In this document: piece after piece, positions 1-7,983 of the stretch
Numbering within the stretch: the first letter of the stretch is position 1
How the letters are laid out: each line of letters opens with the position of its first letter
Assembly (NCBI GenBank): GCA_018883705.1
Contig: JAHLFQ010000098.1
Span: 1-21,202 of the forward strand
Source of the DNA: Candidatus Cellulosilyticum pullistercoris
GTDB taxonomy: Bacteria > Bacillota > Clostridia > Lachnospirales > Cellulosilyticaceae
Length of the DNA stretch: 21,202 bases
Direction of reading: 5' to 3'
Program-made: the position numbers and the translations under genes
Notes under the pieces: generated by a model
Database searches by the model: none
Seen by the model: the letters and a program-made list of their open reading frames with translations, nothing else
What the model was told of the DNA's origin: nothing

Positions 1-1
1 A

Positions 2-487
2 GCAGAGTACGTAGAGACATTAGATGAGAAGGTACTTGATCAAGTAAAGAAGACTACTGAAAAAATTAGAAGTATTAATATGCAAATTGCAGAACTAGAA
101 GAAGTTATTAAGGTATTAGTTCCAGGTAAAATACATATTCAAAAAGGTGTAATCACAAAGGAGTTAAAAGAAGTCTTTAACAAGAAAAGATTAGAGCAGC
201 AACTTGAAAAAATCAAAGAAGCTAAGCAGCACTATTTATTAGAGATTCAAATACTTGGAGATATGGGTGTAGCTCTTGAAGATAATTTAATGGATTTAGG
301 TGATGTAAAGCATATGCTTGATGAAGATGGAAAACAAGAAATAAAAACATTTATTGAAAGTCACATGAGTACGATTACACCAAATAAAATTTATAGTAGT
401 GACTATGCTGTTTCAAAAAGTGAAGTTACAGCAGCTTTTGGAAGAGTTTTGAGACATTATTCAGATGGATTTAGTAGATTAAAATAA
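2..487 (+). CDS. Uncharacterised coiled-coil phage protein, 5' end outside window
   Basis: The frame is open from the first full codon at base 2 to the stop at 487, so the visible 161 residues are the C-terminal part of a longer protein, or the gene starts at the ATG at 80 (135 residues). The sequence is rich in Lys, Glu, Leu and Ile with heptad-like spacing over about the first 80 residues, suggesting a coiled coil. No catalytic motif is visible. It ends 14 bases before the first capsid gene and shares its strand, so it belongs to the same late operon. In many phages a scaffolding protein lies just upstream of the major capsid gene, and a helical charged protein would fit that role. That is inference from position only; I do not recognise the family. 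Confidence 0.6.
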   Translation, partial: AEYVETLDEKVLDQVKKTTEKIRSINMQIAELEEVIKVLVPGKIHIQKGVITKELKEVFNKKRLEQQLEKIKEAKQHYLLEIQILGDMGVALEDNLMDLGDVKHMLDEDGKQEIKTFIESHMSTITPNKIYSSDYAVSKSEVTAAFGRVLRHYSDGFSRLK

Positions 488-501
488 AGAGGGATGAAAG
501 A

Positions 502-1422
502 ATGAGTAAGTATTTGGAAGTATTTAAAAATGGAGTAAAAGCATGTGTAGGCGGCAAAGTGCTGTCACAGGAAGTTAATGAAATATTGAATCAGATGAAT
601 GAAAGCTCTGGGATTGACGGTGGATTACTCGTACCAGAAGAAGTGGTTGAAGAAATCAAGGTTCTTAAAAGAAATGGAGTATCTTTAGAGAACTATGTAC
701 ATGTAGAGCCAGTTGAAACTAATAAAGGGAAGCTAGATGTACTAATAGGAAATGTACAAGCTATGAATGAAGTGGCTGAAGAAGGGGCTTATCAAGAAAC
801 CGAACTTGATGGAGAGTTTATTGATGTAGCGTACGAAGTTAAAAAGTATGGATGTACTAAAAAGCTTAGAAGAGAATTGCTTGTTGATGCAGGAGAACGC
901 TTCATGAATGTGTTAAGAGTATATGGCGCTATGAAGAGCAGAGCAACTAGAAATGCAAAGATTCTAGAATGTATCGAAAGTAATTTTAATACAGAGAAAA
1001 TATCTATTAATAACAAACAAGAACTAGAAAAAGTTGTATCCGAAAAAATTGATACGGCATTAACGCTAGGAAGCATTATTTTAACTAATCAAAGTGGATA
1101 TTCATGGATGAATGAAATAGGTGATCAATCTACTAACTGGATTACTGTAGAGAATGGAGTAAAACTATTTAAAGGTCTATATCCTATCGTTGTAATGGAT
1201 AACAGAGAGCTACCATCTAAAGAATCTAAACACCCATTGATTTTTGGGAATCTGAATGAAGGTATCTTATTAGCAGATAGAGAAGCTATGAGTATTGATT
1301 TTTCAGATCAGGTAAGAGGTTACTGGGAGAAGGATTTAGTAGCTATGAAGATTTATGACAGAATAGATGTAAAGCAGTTGGATGACAAAGCAATTGTGAA
1401 GTGTGAGATTGTAGAAGTCTAA
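502..1422 (+). CDS. HK97-fold phage major capsid protein (first copy)
   Basis: This 306-residue protein has the usual landmarks of the HK97 capsid family. A short N-terminal arm leads into GIDGGLLVPEEV (residues 37-48), where the folded shell domain begins. A segment around residues 92-130, with AEEG followed by a Lys-rich strand pattern, corresponds to the E-loop and the start of the P-domain helix. The product would form the icosahedral shell. It has no long N-terminal scaffold (delta) region, so assembly would need a separate scaffold protein, possibly the upstream coiled-coil gene. The start ATG at 502 follows an AGAGGG ribosome binding site by about eight bases. No connector, portal, terminase or protease gene is nearby: the next large gene is already the tape measure, so several intervening genes of a normal phage are missing. 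It is clearly different from the second capsid protein encoded at 6001-7422. Confidence 0.85.
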   Translation: MSKYLEVFKNGVKACVGGKVLSQEVNEILNQMNESSGIDGGLLVPEEVVEEIKVLKRNGVSLENYVHVEPVETNKGKLDVLIGNVQAMNEVAEEGAYQETELDGEFIDVAYEVKKYGCTKKLRRELLVDAGERFMNVLRVYGAMKSRATRNAKILECIESNFNTEKISINNKQELEKVVSEKIDTALTLGSIILTNQSGYSWMNEIGDQSTNWITVENGVKLFKGLYPIVVMDNRELPSKESKHPLIFGNLNEGILLADREAMSIDFSDQVRGYWEKDLVAMKIYDRIDVKQLDDKAIVKCEIVEV

Positions 1423-1452
1423 TGTTGGAATAGTTACAGAAAGGATGATTAA

Positions 1453-1548
1453 ATGGCATATTTAAATGAGTTATTGGGTGTCATGTGTAGGGTGTTAGAA
1501 ATAGGTATGCTTTGCACTGTGATTACACATATCGGAAATAAAAAGTAA
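1453..1548 (+). CDS. Possible 31-aa hydrophobic peptide
   Basis: A short frame begins at an ATG about eight bases after an AGAAAGG ribosome binding site, in the 162-base gap between the capsid and tape measure genes. The peptide is mostly hydrophobic (MAYLNELLGVM at the start, with Cys and Ile/Val/Leu later) and ends in NKK. It may be a real small membrane peptide or the scar of deleted connector genes. Only the ribosome binding site and the gap support it. Confidence 0.35.
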   Translation: MAYLNELLGVMCRVLEIGMLCTVITHIGNKK

Positions 1549-1584
1549 CTAATTATGTCGGAACTAGAAAGGGGGTGAAAATAA

Positions 1585-4407
1585 ATGGCAACTAGAAACT
1601 TGCTTGTACGTGCTGGGTTTGATGCAAGTGGAATGGCAAGAGGTACACGTCAAGCAAACAACGCTTTAAGACAGTTTGGACAAAATGCAAACAGACAAAT
1701 GAGTTCTTTAAGTAATACCATGAGTTCCACAATGGGTAAAATAGGGAAACTACTTGCTGGGGCTTTTGCAGTAGCGAAAATCGTACAGTTTGGAAAAGAG
1801 TGTGTTGAATTAGGTAGTGACCTTTCAGAAGTACAAAACGTGGTAGATGTTACGTTTGGAAGTATGGCAGAAGATGTAAACGAGTTTGCTAAAACTGCGA
1901 TAACACAGCTTGGGCTATCTGAAACAAGTGCCAAGCAGTACACAAGTACTATGGGTGCTATGCTTAAATCTATGGGATTAACCACAAAAGAAGCATTAAC
2001 TATGTCCAAGACCATTACAAGTTTATCAGCGGACATGGCTTCATTTTATAACCTAGATCCAGATGTAGCATTTGAGAAAATCAGAAGTGGTATTAGTGGT
2101 GAAACAGAGCCTCTCAAACAACTTGGTATTAATATGTCTGTAGCTAATTTGCAAGCTTATGCAATGGCTCAAGGCATATCTAAAGCATACAGCAAAATGA
2201 CACAACAGGAGCAGGCATTATTAAGATATAACTATTTATTAAGTGTGACCGCAGATGCACAAGGGGACTTTGCACGCACTAGCGATTCATGGGCGAACCA
2301 AACACGAATCTTAGCTGAGCAATTCAATGCTTTAAAGGCTGAAATTGGACAAGGGTTAATCGCTGCATTCACACCAGTTGTAAAGGCCTTAAACTTCTTA
2401 GTAGCAAAACTAAGAGTAGCAGCAGGATATTTTAGAGCTTTCATGGAGCTTATATTTGGAAAGCAAAGTGTTAGTGGTGGTTCTGGCATGGCTGATGTGT
2501 CTGAATCTACGGACACAATTACAGATAGTGCTGATAGTGCTAGTGATGCAGTTAGTGGCATAGGAGATTCTGCTAAAGAAGCAGGTAAAAAGGCAAAAGG
2601 AGCATTGGCAAGCTTTGATGAATTGAATCAACTATCAAGCACAAGTGATAGTAGCTCAGGGAGTGGCAGTAGTGATATTAGTGGACTTAGTAATATGGGT
2701 GGAGCAGTAGAGGTTGATCTAGGCGAAACTGTAGAAGAAACCAATAAATTAACTACCATGTTTGATGGTGTTATTGCTCAATTAACTAATATGAAAAACT
2801 TATTTTCAGAAGGATTTAAGATTGGATTTGAAACAGCTAACTTAGATGCTCTTAATAGTGCAATAGCTAACATTAAGACTGGTTTTATGAATGTATTCGG
2901 TGATGGAACTATTTTAGAGTCATTTACTAATATGATAAACAATATGTCATATAGTGTGGGTGCTTCTTTAGGTTCATTTGCCAGCGTTGGTATTACAATA
3001 GCAACTAATATAATCGGTGGTGTTGGTACTTACCTAAATGAGAACGCTCAATATATCAAAGAAAGATTAATTAATATCTTTAATGTAGGTTCTGAAATAT
3101 CTATTTTATTTGCAGATTTTTCAGTAGCAATTGCTGATATATTTAGTGCAAATGGCAGTGAGTCAGGCCAACAAATTACATCTAACATTATAGCCATGTT
3201 TAGTAATGGCTTCTTAGGTGTAACAGAATTAGCAGCTAAGCTAGGCAGAGACATAATTAAGTGCATCACTCAACCTATTATTGACAATAAAGAATCGCTC
3301 AAGCAAGCTCTTGAAGGAACTTTAGAGGTAATATCTGAAGCAACTGGAACAGTTAAGGATTTAATTACAAATACAATGCAAAAAGCAGTAGAGGTATATG
3401 ATGAATACCTATCACCGGCATTTGAAAACATAAAAGATGGATTTAGCGATATAGTTGAGGCCTTATTAGATGCCTATAATACATATATTCAACCAACGCT
3501 CATGAGAATGGCAAAATCTTGGAATAGTTTTTATACAGACTCACTTAAGCCAGTAGTAGATAAAGCCCTAGAGTCATTTGGAAAATTAATAGAAGGTGGT
3601 TCAAAAATTTATAAAGAATTTGTGGCACCACTTGTATCTTGGGCAGTAGATTTACTAGCACCGCAAATGGCCACAGCTTTTGAAAATATAAGTGAAGCAT
3701 TTAAAACAGCAGGAGAAATAATACTTGGTATTGTAGATTCATTGCTAACTGTGTTTGACGGCTTAATTGACTTTGTAGTAGGTGTTTTTACTGGTGACTG
3801 GAAGAGAGCATGGGAAGGTGTTAAAACCACATTTAAGGGTATAGTTGATACATTTAAAGCCACTGCAATTGAACCATTTAATAAAATACTTTCATGGGTT
3901 AAAGAGTCATTTATACGTAGTTGGCAAACTCATTGCGATACATTTGGTAGAGCATGGAGCAATGTATGGGAAAGTATGAAAACAGGAGCTAAGAACGCTA
4001 TTAACTGGATTATTGATAAAATAAATGGTTTTATTAGTGGTATTAATAGCAAGCTTAAATTCCAACTACCTGAAATTATGGGTGGTGCAGAAATAGGCTT
4101 CAGTATTCCTAAAATACCAAAGCTTGCAAGAGGTGGTATTGTAACTAGCCCTACAATCGCTCAAATCGGAGAAGCTGGACCAGAAATGGTTGTTCCTTTA
4201 GAGAATACAAGCTTTGTAGATAAACTTGCTAGTGCAGTAGGTAATGCGGTTTCTCTTTCTATGGCTAATAACATGCGTATCAATAATATGGGAGATAGCC
4301 TTGGAGGAAGCGGAACAGTTATTGAGCTTGATGGTAGAGAAGTAGGAAGGGCAATAACCCGTGAAATTCATAGAGAATCTAGAAGATTAGGATTGAAATG
4401 GACGTGA
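1585..4407 (+). CDS. Phage tail tape measure protein
   Basis: This 940-residue protein sets tail length in siphophages and myophages and is threaded through the tail tube. The N-terminal 240 residues match the conserved tape measure domain: repeated helices, Gln- and Asn-rich early segments, and a SADMASFYN-type stretch typical of the family. A hydrophobic patch lies near residues 265-290. Residues 295-370 form a Ser/Gly/Asp-rich linker, and long helical segments with repeated Phe/Trp follow. Near the C terminus (842-875) is the family signature LARGGIV, then IGEAGPEMVVPLEN. The ATG at 1585 follows a very strong AAAGGGGGTG site. Reading is uninterrupted, so the gene is not visibly decayed. 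Its neighbours are abnormal: no tail tube or tail assembly chaperone genes precede it and no distal tail genes follow. Confidence 0.92.
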   Translation: MATRNLLVRAGFDASGMARGTRQANNALRQFGQNANRQMSSLSNTMSSTMGKIGKLLAGAFAVAKIVQFGKECVELGSDLSEVQNVVDVTFGSMAEDVNEFAKTAITQLGLSETSAKQYTSTMGAMLKSMGLTTKEALTMSKTITSLSADMASFYNLDPDVAFEKIRSGISGETEPLKQLGINMSVANLQAYAMAQGISKAYSKMTQQEQALLRYNYLLSVTADAQGDFARTSDSWANQTRILAEQFNALKAEIGQGLIAAFTPVVKALNFLVAKLRVAAGYFRAFMELIFGKQSVSGGSGMADVSESTDTITDSADSASDAVSGIGDSAKEAGKKAKGALASFDELNQLSSTSDSSSGSGSSDISGLSNMGGAVEVDLGETVEETNKLTTMFDGVIAQLTNMKNLFSEGFKIGFETANLDALNSAIANIKTGFMNVFGDGTILESFTNMINNMSYSVGASLGSFASVGITIATNIIGGVGTYLNENAQYIKERLINIFNVGSEISILFADFSVAIADIFSANGSESGQQITSNIIAMFSNGFLGVTELAAKLGRDIIKCITQPIIDNKESLKQALEGTLEVISEATGTVKDLITNTMQKAVEVYDEYLSPAFENIKDGFSDIVEALLDAYNTYIQPTLMRMAKSWNSFYTDSLKPVVDKALESFGKLIEGGSKIYKEFVAPLVSWAVDLLAPQMATAFENISEAFKTAGEIILGIVDSLLTVFDGLIDFVVGVFTGDWKRAWEGVKTTFKGIVDTFKATAIEPFNKILSWVKESFIRSWQTHCDTFGRAWSNVWESMKTGAKNAINWIIDKINGFISGINSKLKFQLPEIMGGAEIGFSIPKIPKLARGGIVTSPTIAQIGEAGPEMVVPLENTSFVDKLASAVGNAVSLSMANNMRINNMGDSLGGSGTVIELDGREVGRAITREIHRESRRLGLKWT

Positions 4408-4661
4408 TAAGTATGAGAGTGGAATTTAACAATGAAGATCTAGGAGAATTATTTAATAAAATAGTACTCTTTATGGGTGCATTAAGAGAAAATGAGTTTA
4501 TAAACTATGAAGGTCTTAATGTTTTGTATACTGATGAGTATATAGCACTTGAGGACTTGTTTCTAAAAATCTGTTTAAGAGATGATAGTACTGGAGCAAA
4601 AGACCTACATAGAGAAATAGTAAGAAAGAGATACCAGAAAGTAGGTATTATCTATAAATAG
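4398..4661 (+). CDS. Hypothetical 87-aa protein overlapping the tape measure gene
   Basis: The gene overlaps the end of the tape measure gene by ten bases, which suggests translational coupling. The start at 4398 is five bases after an AGGA site. A second ATG at 4413 (residue 6) is possible. The protein is acidic in its first half (NNEDLGELFNKI, NYEGLNVLYTDEY) and basic at its C terminus, with no signal peptide or membrane segment. In a complete phage this position usually holds a distal tail protein, but the length and sequence do not match that family. It is the last gene before a strong terminator at 4710. Function unknown. Confidence 0.6.
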   Translation: MDVISMRVEFNNEDLGELFNKIVLFMGALRENEFINYEGLNVLYTDEYIALEDLFLKICLRDDSTGAKDLHREIVRKRYQKVGIIYK

Positions 4662-4709
4662 TTTATATAAGATTAATTTTCAATAAGTAGTTTTAAATCA
4701 ATAATTTTA

Positions 4710-4748
4710 GCCACAGATAGCCCTACTGTTGTCTGTGGCATTTTATAT
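4710..4748 (+). terminator. Intrinsic terminator after capsid/tape measure genes
   Basis: GCCACAGA (4710-4717) pairs perfectly with TCTGTGGC (4732-4739). The stem can continue inward by four pairs with two G-U pairs around a loop of about six bases. It is followed by ATTTTATATAT. It lies 48 bases after the stop of the 87-aa gene and 16 bases before the next start. Confidence 0.8.
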
Positions 4749-4763
4749 ATAGGTGGTGCTAAT

Positions 4764-5498
4764 TTGACAAACGAGGAACTTGTTGAACTTTATCAAAGTG
4801 GAGATGCTGGATCATTGGAAGAACTCATAAAAAAGAATGATGGCCTTGTTCATACTATTGCTAGAAAGTTTAATACGGAGAATATAGCAAGTATCGAGTA
4901 TGATGATCTGCTCCAGGAGGGAAGAATTGGCCTTATGGTTGCAGCGTCTAAATATAATCTAAACATAGATAACAGAGCAGCATTTAGTACATATGCTATC
5001 CATTGGATAAGGCAGAAAATATCAAGGTTTATAAAATACCGAAATACAAATAATGAAACTAGCCTTAATAAACCAGTATGTGGTGAGGGTGATGAAATAG
5101 AGTTAGCAGATACTATTGTTAGTGAAGAAGATGAATTTTGTAAGATAGAAGATAGTGTTTATTATCAGCAATTACGTGAAGAACTAACAGAGGTTATGCA
5201 AAAGCAGCTTTCACTTCGTCAAAGGCAAGTTATTCAGCTACGATATGGATTTGATGGTAAGGAATATACTCTAAAAGAAACAGGAGAGATATTTAACGTA
5301 TCTAGTGCACGAGCAGGGCAAATTGAGAGAGAAAGCTTAAGGAAGATGCGTAATAGCACCTGGGGAAGAATGAAGATGAGTGAACGAAAAGAAGAACGAT
5401 TACAAAAGTCTAATCCATACATTGAAGAATACATACAGTATAATTTAGGCAACACATTACCAGTTAACGAGATATTGAAGCGGGTGACTTCTAATTAA
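4764..5498 (+). CDS. Sigma-70 family RNA polymerase sigma factor (phage-type)
   Basis: This 244-residue protein has sigma region 2 at about residues 26-95, including YDDLLQEGRIGL and STYAIHWIRQKISRFI. These match the core-binding and -10-recognition helices. Region 4 is at about 147-197 (LSLRQRQVIQLRYGF, then a helix-turn-helix ending in IERESLRKMR). Region 3 is short. An extra tail of about 45 residues (KMSERKEERLQKSNPY onward) follows. It would bind core RNA polymerase and direct it to alternative, probably phage late, promoters. The start is TTG at 4764, seven bases after AGGTGG; no better start is seen. The gene is flanked by terminators, so it is its own transcription unit. A host regulatory sigma factor is possible, but the context favours phage origin. 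Confidence 0.85.
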   Translation: MTNEELVELYQSGDAGSLEELIKKNDGLVHTIARKFNTENIASIEYDDLLQEGRIGLMVAASKYNLNIDNRAAFSTYAIHWIRQKISRFIKYRNTNNETSLNKPVCGEGDEIELADTIVSEEDEFCKIEDSVYYQQLREELTEVMQKQLSLRQRQVIQLRYGFDGKEYTLKETGEIFNVSSARAGQIERESLRKMRNSTWGRMKMSERKEERLQKSNPYIEEYIQYNLGNTLPVNEILKRVTSN

Positions 5499-5521
5499 AT
5501 AGATGGCAAAATTTAATGTTT

Positions 5522-5557
5522 AGGATGGCTCATAATTGAGCTGTCCTTCTTTTTTTA
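5522..5557 (+). terminator. Intrinsic terminator after the sigma factor gene
   Basis: AGGATGGCTC (5522-5531) pairs with GAGCTGTCCT (5538-5547), ten pairs including two G-U pairs, with loop ATAATT. A long T tract (TCTTTTTTT) follows. The stem begins 23 bases after the sigma stop codon. Confidence 0.9.
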
Positions 5558-5578
5558 TGCCTAAAAGAATAGTTTTAG

Positions 5579-5613
5579 ATAAGATCAGGTAGCAATGCTT
5601 GGTCTTATTTTTA
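5579..5613 (+). terminator. Second, tandem intrinsic terminator
   Basis: ATAAGATCAGG (5579-5589) pairs with CTTGGTCTTAT (5598-5608), eleven pairs with G-U pairs, followed by TTTTAT. It lies about 20 bases after the first terminator. It may back up the first or terminate a different transcript that was joined here by deletion. Confidence 0.75.
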
Positions 5614-5693
5614 TGGAAATATTTCGTAGGCATGGTTATCCTTTGTATGTGGAATAGTATATATAACGTTATTTATTACTGGAGGTGAATAAG

Positions 5694-5978
5694 GTGCATA
5701 AACAACAAGAATATGTAAGCAATTCAAATGATATATTTCACAGAGATATGTGTAATGATATTGCTGATGGCAAGTTTGTCGATTGGGTTATTAAGCAGGA
5801 TGATAAGATAGTAGGGTATATATTTATTTTGTCTGTTAAGAATGATGTGTTCTTTGGATCAGTAGGCGATAGTTGTGATTTTGATATTGATTGCGTAGTA
5901 ATTGAAAAGAAAAAGAATGAAGAAGTTATATCTAATCAACATATGTTTGTTAGAAAAATGGCTCTAGTAGAAGAATAA
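5694..5978 (+). CDS. Hypothetical 94-aa protein upstream of second capsid gene
   Basis: I place the start at the GTG at 5694. The site GGAGGTG (5681-5687) is six bases upstream of it, whereas the in-frame GTG at 5685 lies inside that site. The protein is acidic and lacks a signal peptide. It alternates charged and beta-prone stretches (KQDDKIVGYIFILSV, SCDFDIDCVVIEKKK), suggesting a small mixed alpha/beta domain. The stop is 22 bases before the second capsid gene, and no terminator lies between, so the two are probably co-transcribed. Family and function are not recognised. Confidence 0.6.
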   Translation: MHKQQEYVSNSNDIFHRDMCNDIADGKFVDWVIKQDDKIVGYIFILSVKNDVFFGSVGDSCDFDIDCVVIEKKKNEEVISNQHMFVRKMALVEE

Positions 5979-6000
5979 TAATGCAGAAGGAGATGAAAAC

Positions 6001-7422
6001 ATGACAAAGGAAGAATACAAAAATAAAAGAAAAGAAATGATTAATAGGGCAGAACAACTTATGAATGAAAATAAGTGTACTGAAGCTAGTTCATTAATTA
6101 ATGAAATTGAAAGTTTAGATGCTGCTTATTCAGAGGAACAGGCTCAACGTGAGAGACGACTAAAAAATAAATATAGTGGCATGACTTTTAAAGATAAAGC
6201 AGAATATGAAGCTTTAAAATCACAACTTGTTAATGAGGGCAGATATGATGAAATAGATTTGCTTGATGAAGCATTTCATATCTATGCTACTAATCGAACT
6301 AATGAGCAAGCACTAAATGGTACATTCGGTAAAAATACGAATCTGCCAATATACGGTGAAGGGGATCGTGTAAATATGAATGGTAGTAAACCAGTAAATA
6401 ATAGAAAAGAGGGTGGTAAAATGAATATCTTTTTAAATAAAGGTGAAAAGTTAGTAAACAGAATTAATGTAACAGAGGAAAGTCAAGTATTAAATCAAGA
6501 TGGTGCTTTAGGTGAAGTTGTTAGAGGGATGGTTACGGGTAAATGGTCAAGTAATGAGTTTAAAAATGCTGTTACTACAACTGCTACAGGTGTGCTTATA
6601 CCAGAGGTACTTTCTAGCAAAATTATTGATAAGGCAAGGGAATTATCATTATTTACTAATGCAGGAGTTCCTATTATTCCAATGGAAAGTAATAATGTAC
6701 ATATTTCAAGAGTGAAAACAGATCCAACATTTAAATTTAAAAAAGAAGGAGAAGCAGCAACAGAAAGTAGCTTTGAACTTGAAGATGTAAACCTTCAATC
6801 AAAGACTGCTTATGGCTATGCTTATGTAACGCTTGAAGCTATTAAATCAAGCCAAAACTTAGATGCAATTCTTAAGACTGTATTTGCCGAAGCTATGGCT
6901 CAAGCCATTGATGATGGCATGCTTTATGGTCAATACAATAGCTCTACAACATCTTACGAAACATTCGCTCCAAGTGGTATTATGAATGATGCTAATATTA
7001 ATAGCATTGCAGCAACTGCGGGGGCAGGATATGACGATATTATTAAGGCTATAGGTAAAGTAAGAGGCGGGAATGGTATTCCAACCGTTTTAGGTATTAA
7101 CTCAAATACAGAAGAAATCTTCTCATTACTTAAAACTTTAGATGGTCAATACTTAGCTGCTCCAAAGGCTGTATCAGAGATGCAGACTATCGTAAGCAAT
7201 CAATTAAAGCATGATGATTCAGCAGGTGATGATGCACTGGTATTTGATCCTAACGCTATGATTATTGGTATTCAAAACAATATTCAAATTAAAATAATTG
7301 AAGATAGTGAATGTTTAAAGAAAGGCCTTGTAGGTTTCCAAATCTACGCTATGTTAGATTGTAAAGCTATTCAACCAAAACATATCTGTAAAATAACAGG
7401 CATTAAGGAAGATAGTAACTAA
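6001..7422 (+). CDS. HK97-fold major capsid protein with fused N-terminal scaffold region (second copy)
   Basis: This 473-residue protein belongs to the HK97 capsid family. Residues 1-100 are charged and helical, as in the scaffolding (delta) region that a prohead protease normally removes. A linker follows at 101-160. The shell domain begins near TGVLIPEVLSSKIID (196-210). KKEGEAATE (247-255) and a beta-rich AYGYAYVTLEAI stretch then form the E-loop and P-domain. The ATG at 6001 follows AGAAGGAGATG. A second ATG at 6421 (residue 141) has its own AGAGGGTGG site and would give a 333-residue form without the scaffold region. No protease gene is present. The protein is unlike the first capsid protein in length, N-terminal design and sequence, so the two come from different phage lineages rather than a recent duplication. 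A hairpin terminator follows directly. Confidence 0.9.
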   Translation: MTKEEYKNKRKEMINRAEQLMNENKCTEASSLINEIESLDAAYSEEQAQRERRLKNKYSGMTFKDKAEYEALKSQLVNEGRYDEIDLLDEAFHIYATNRTNEQALNGTFGKNTNLPIYGEGDRVNMNGSKPVNNRKEGGKMNIFLNKGEKLVNRINVTEESQVLNQDGALGEVVRGMVTGKWSSNEFKNAVTTTATGVLIPEVLSSKIIDKARELSLFTNAGVPIIPMESNNVHISRVKTDPTFKFKKEGEAATESSFELEDVNLQSKTAYGYAYVTLEAIKSSQNLDAILKTVFAEAMAQAIDDGMLYGQYNSSTTSYETFAPSGIMNDANINSIAATAGAGYDDIIKAIGKVRGGNGIPTVLGINSNTEEIFSLLKTLDGQYLAAPKAVSEMQTIVSNQLKHDDSAGDDALVFDPNAMIIGIQNNIQIKIIEDSECLKKGLVGFQIYAMLDCKAIQPKHICKITGIKEDSN

Positions 7423-7481
7423 TGCCTTACATAGATGAAGATATACAGGAATTAGAAGTTAAAGCTCTTATAGTGATATAG
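7422..7481 (+). pseudogene. Stub of a probable head-tail connector gene
   Basis: An ATG overlaps the capsid stop codon (TAATG) and opens a 19-codon frame, MPYIDEDIQELEVKALIVI, ending inside the next terminator hairpin. In HK97-type phages the gene after the capsid gene is often a small head-tail connector translated by such coupling, and many begin with a short acidic helix like this. I read this as the first codons of such a gene cut off by a deletion. The assignment rests on position and a short match only. Confidence 0.35.
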
Positions 7482-7497
7482 GAGCTTTATTTTAATT
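7461..7497 (+). terminator. Intrinsic terminator after second capsid gene
   Basis: AAAGCTCTTATA (7461-7472) pairs with TATAGGAGCTTT (7477-7488), twelve pairs with one G-U pair, closed by the tetraloop GTGA. The tail is ATTTTAATT, so the T tract is only moderate. It lies about 20 bases upstream of the next start. Confidence 0.75.
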
Positions 7498-7515
7498 AGC
7501 ATAAAGGGTGATTGG

Positions 7516-7914
7516 ATGATTATTAAAGAAAAGTTAGAAGAATACGCTGATCTAGTAGATTTAGCCAATAGAACAAAAGAACGCATAGAGCATTTAAGGG
7601 ATAAATCAACGTCAGTTGGTGGGGTTAATTATGACCATCTACCTAGCAGTAATTTATATAGTGATAAAGTGGGGAATATTATATCAAACATATATAGTTT
7701 AGAAGAGAAATATATAGACCTGATAGGTGAAATTGCTTTGAAAGAATTAGAGATACTAACGTTAATAGACGTACTTGAACCAAGAGAACGGCATTTGATA
7801 ATGTTGAGGTATATTGATTTAAAGGGATGGAATGATATTAGCCATAAGATAGGTGTAGGGATAACGCAATGTCATAGAATACATAATGTAGCATTAAAGA
7901 AGTTGGCAAGTTAA
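7516..7914 (+). CDS. DUF1492-type phage regulator with sigma region 4-like HTH
   Basis: This 132-residue protein has an N-terminal helical half (residues 1-90) containing a TSVGGVNYDHLPSS stretch and VGNIISNIYSLEEKY, and a C-terminal helix-turn-helix. The latter runs LEPRERHLIMLRYIDLKGWNDISHKIGVGITQCHRIHNVALKKL, split here by function: a region 4.1-like helix, then a recognition helix. This layout matches DUF1492 proteins (RinA/ArpU-like), which in prophages usually sit just before the terminase genes and activate late packaging transcription. Here no terminase follows; the next 640 bases hold no convincing gene. The ATG at 7516 follows AAAGGGTG. It is the third gene of the block whose product would act on transcription or capsid formation while its normal partners are absent. 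Confidence 0.75.
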   Translation: MIIKEKLEEYADLVDLANRTKERIEHLRDKSTSVGGVNYDHLPSSNLYSDKVGNIISNIYSLEEKYIDLIGEIALKELEILTLIDVLEPRERHLIMLRYIDLKGWNDISHKIGVGITQCHRIHNVALKKLAS

Positions 7915-7983
7915 TGTTTTATGCTTGCATGAATCTGCTTGAGACATTAAAGCCTGGGAGTAGGGTAACGATACGTTAGGTCG

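Noticed and set aside
1650..3863. Several minus-strand open frames inside the tape measure gene
   Set aside because: They lie opposite a clearly conserved gene, have no ribosome binding sites and read as Ser/Ala/Ile-rich noise typical of the antisense of such genes.
5685..5693. GTG at 5685 as start of the 94-aa gene
   Set aside because: It lies within the GGAGGTG ribosome binding site itself; the GTG at 5694 has proper spacing.
7914..7979. 21-codon frame starting at the stop of the DUF1492 gene
   Set aside because: It is very short, crosses the hairpin at 7966 and has no recognisable product. Kept only as weak support for the deletion idea.
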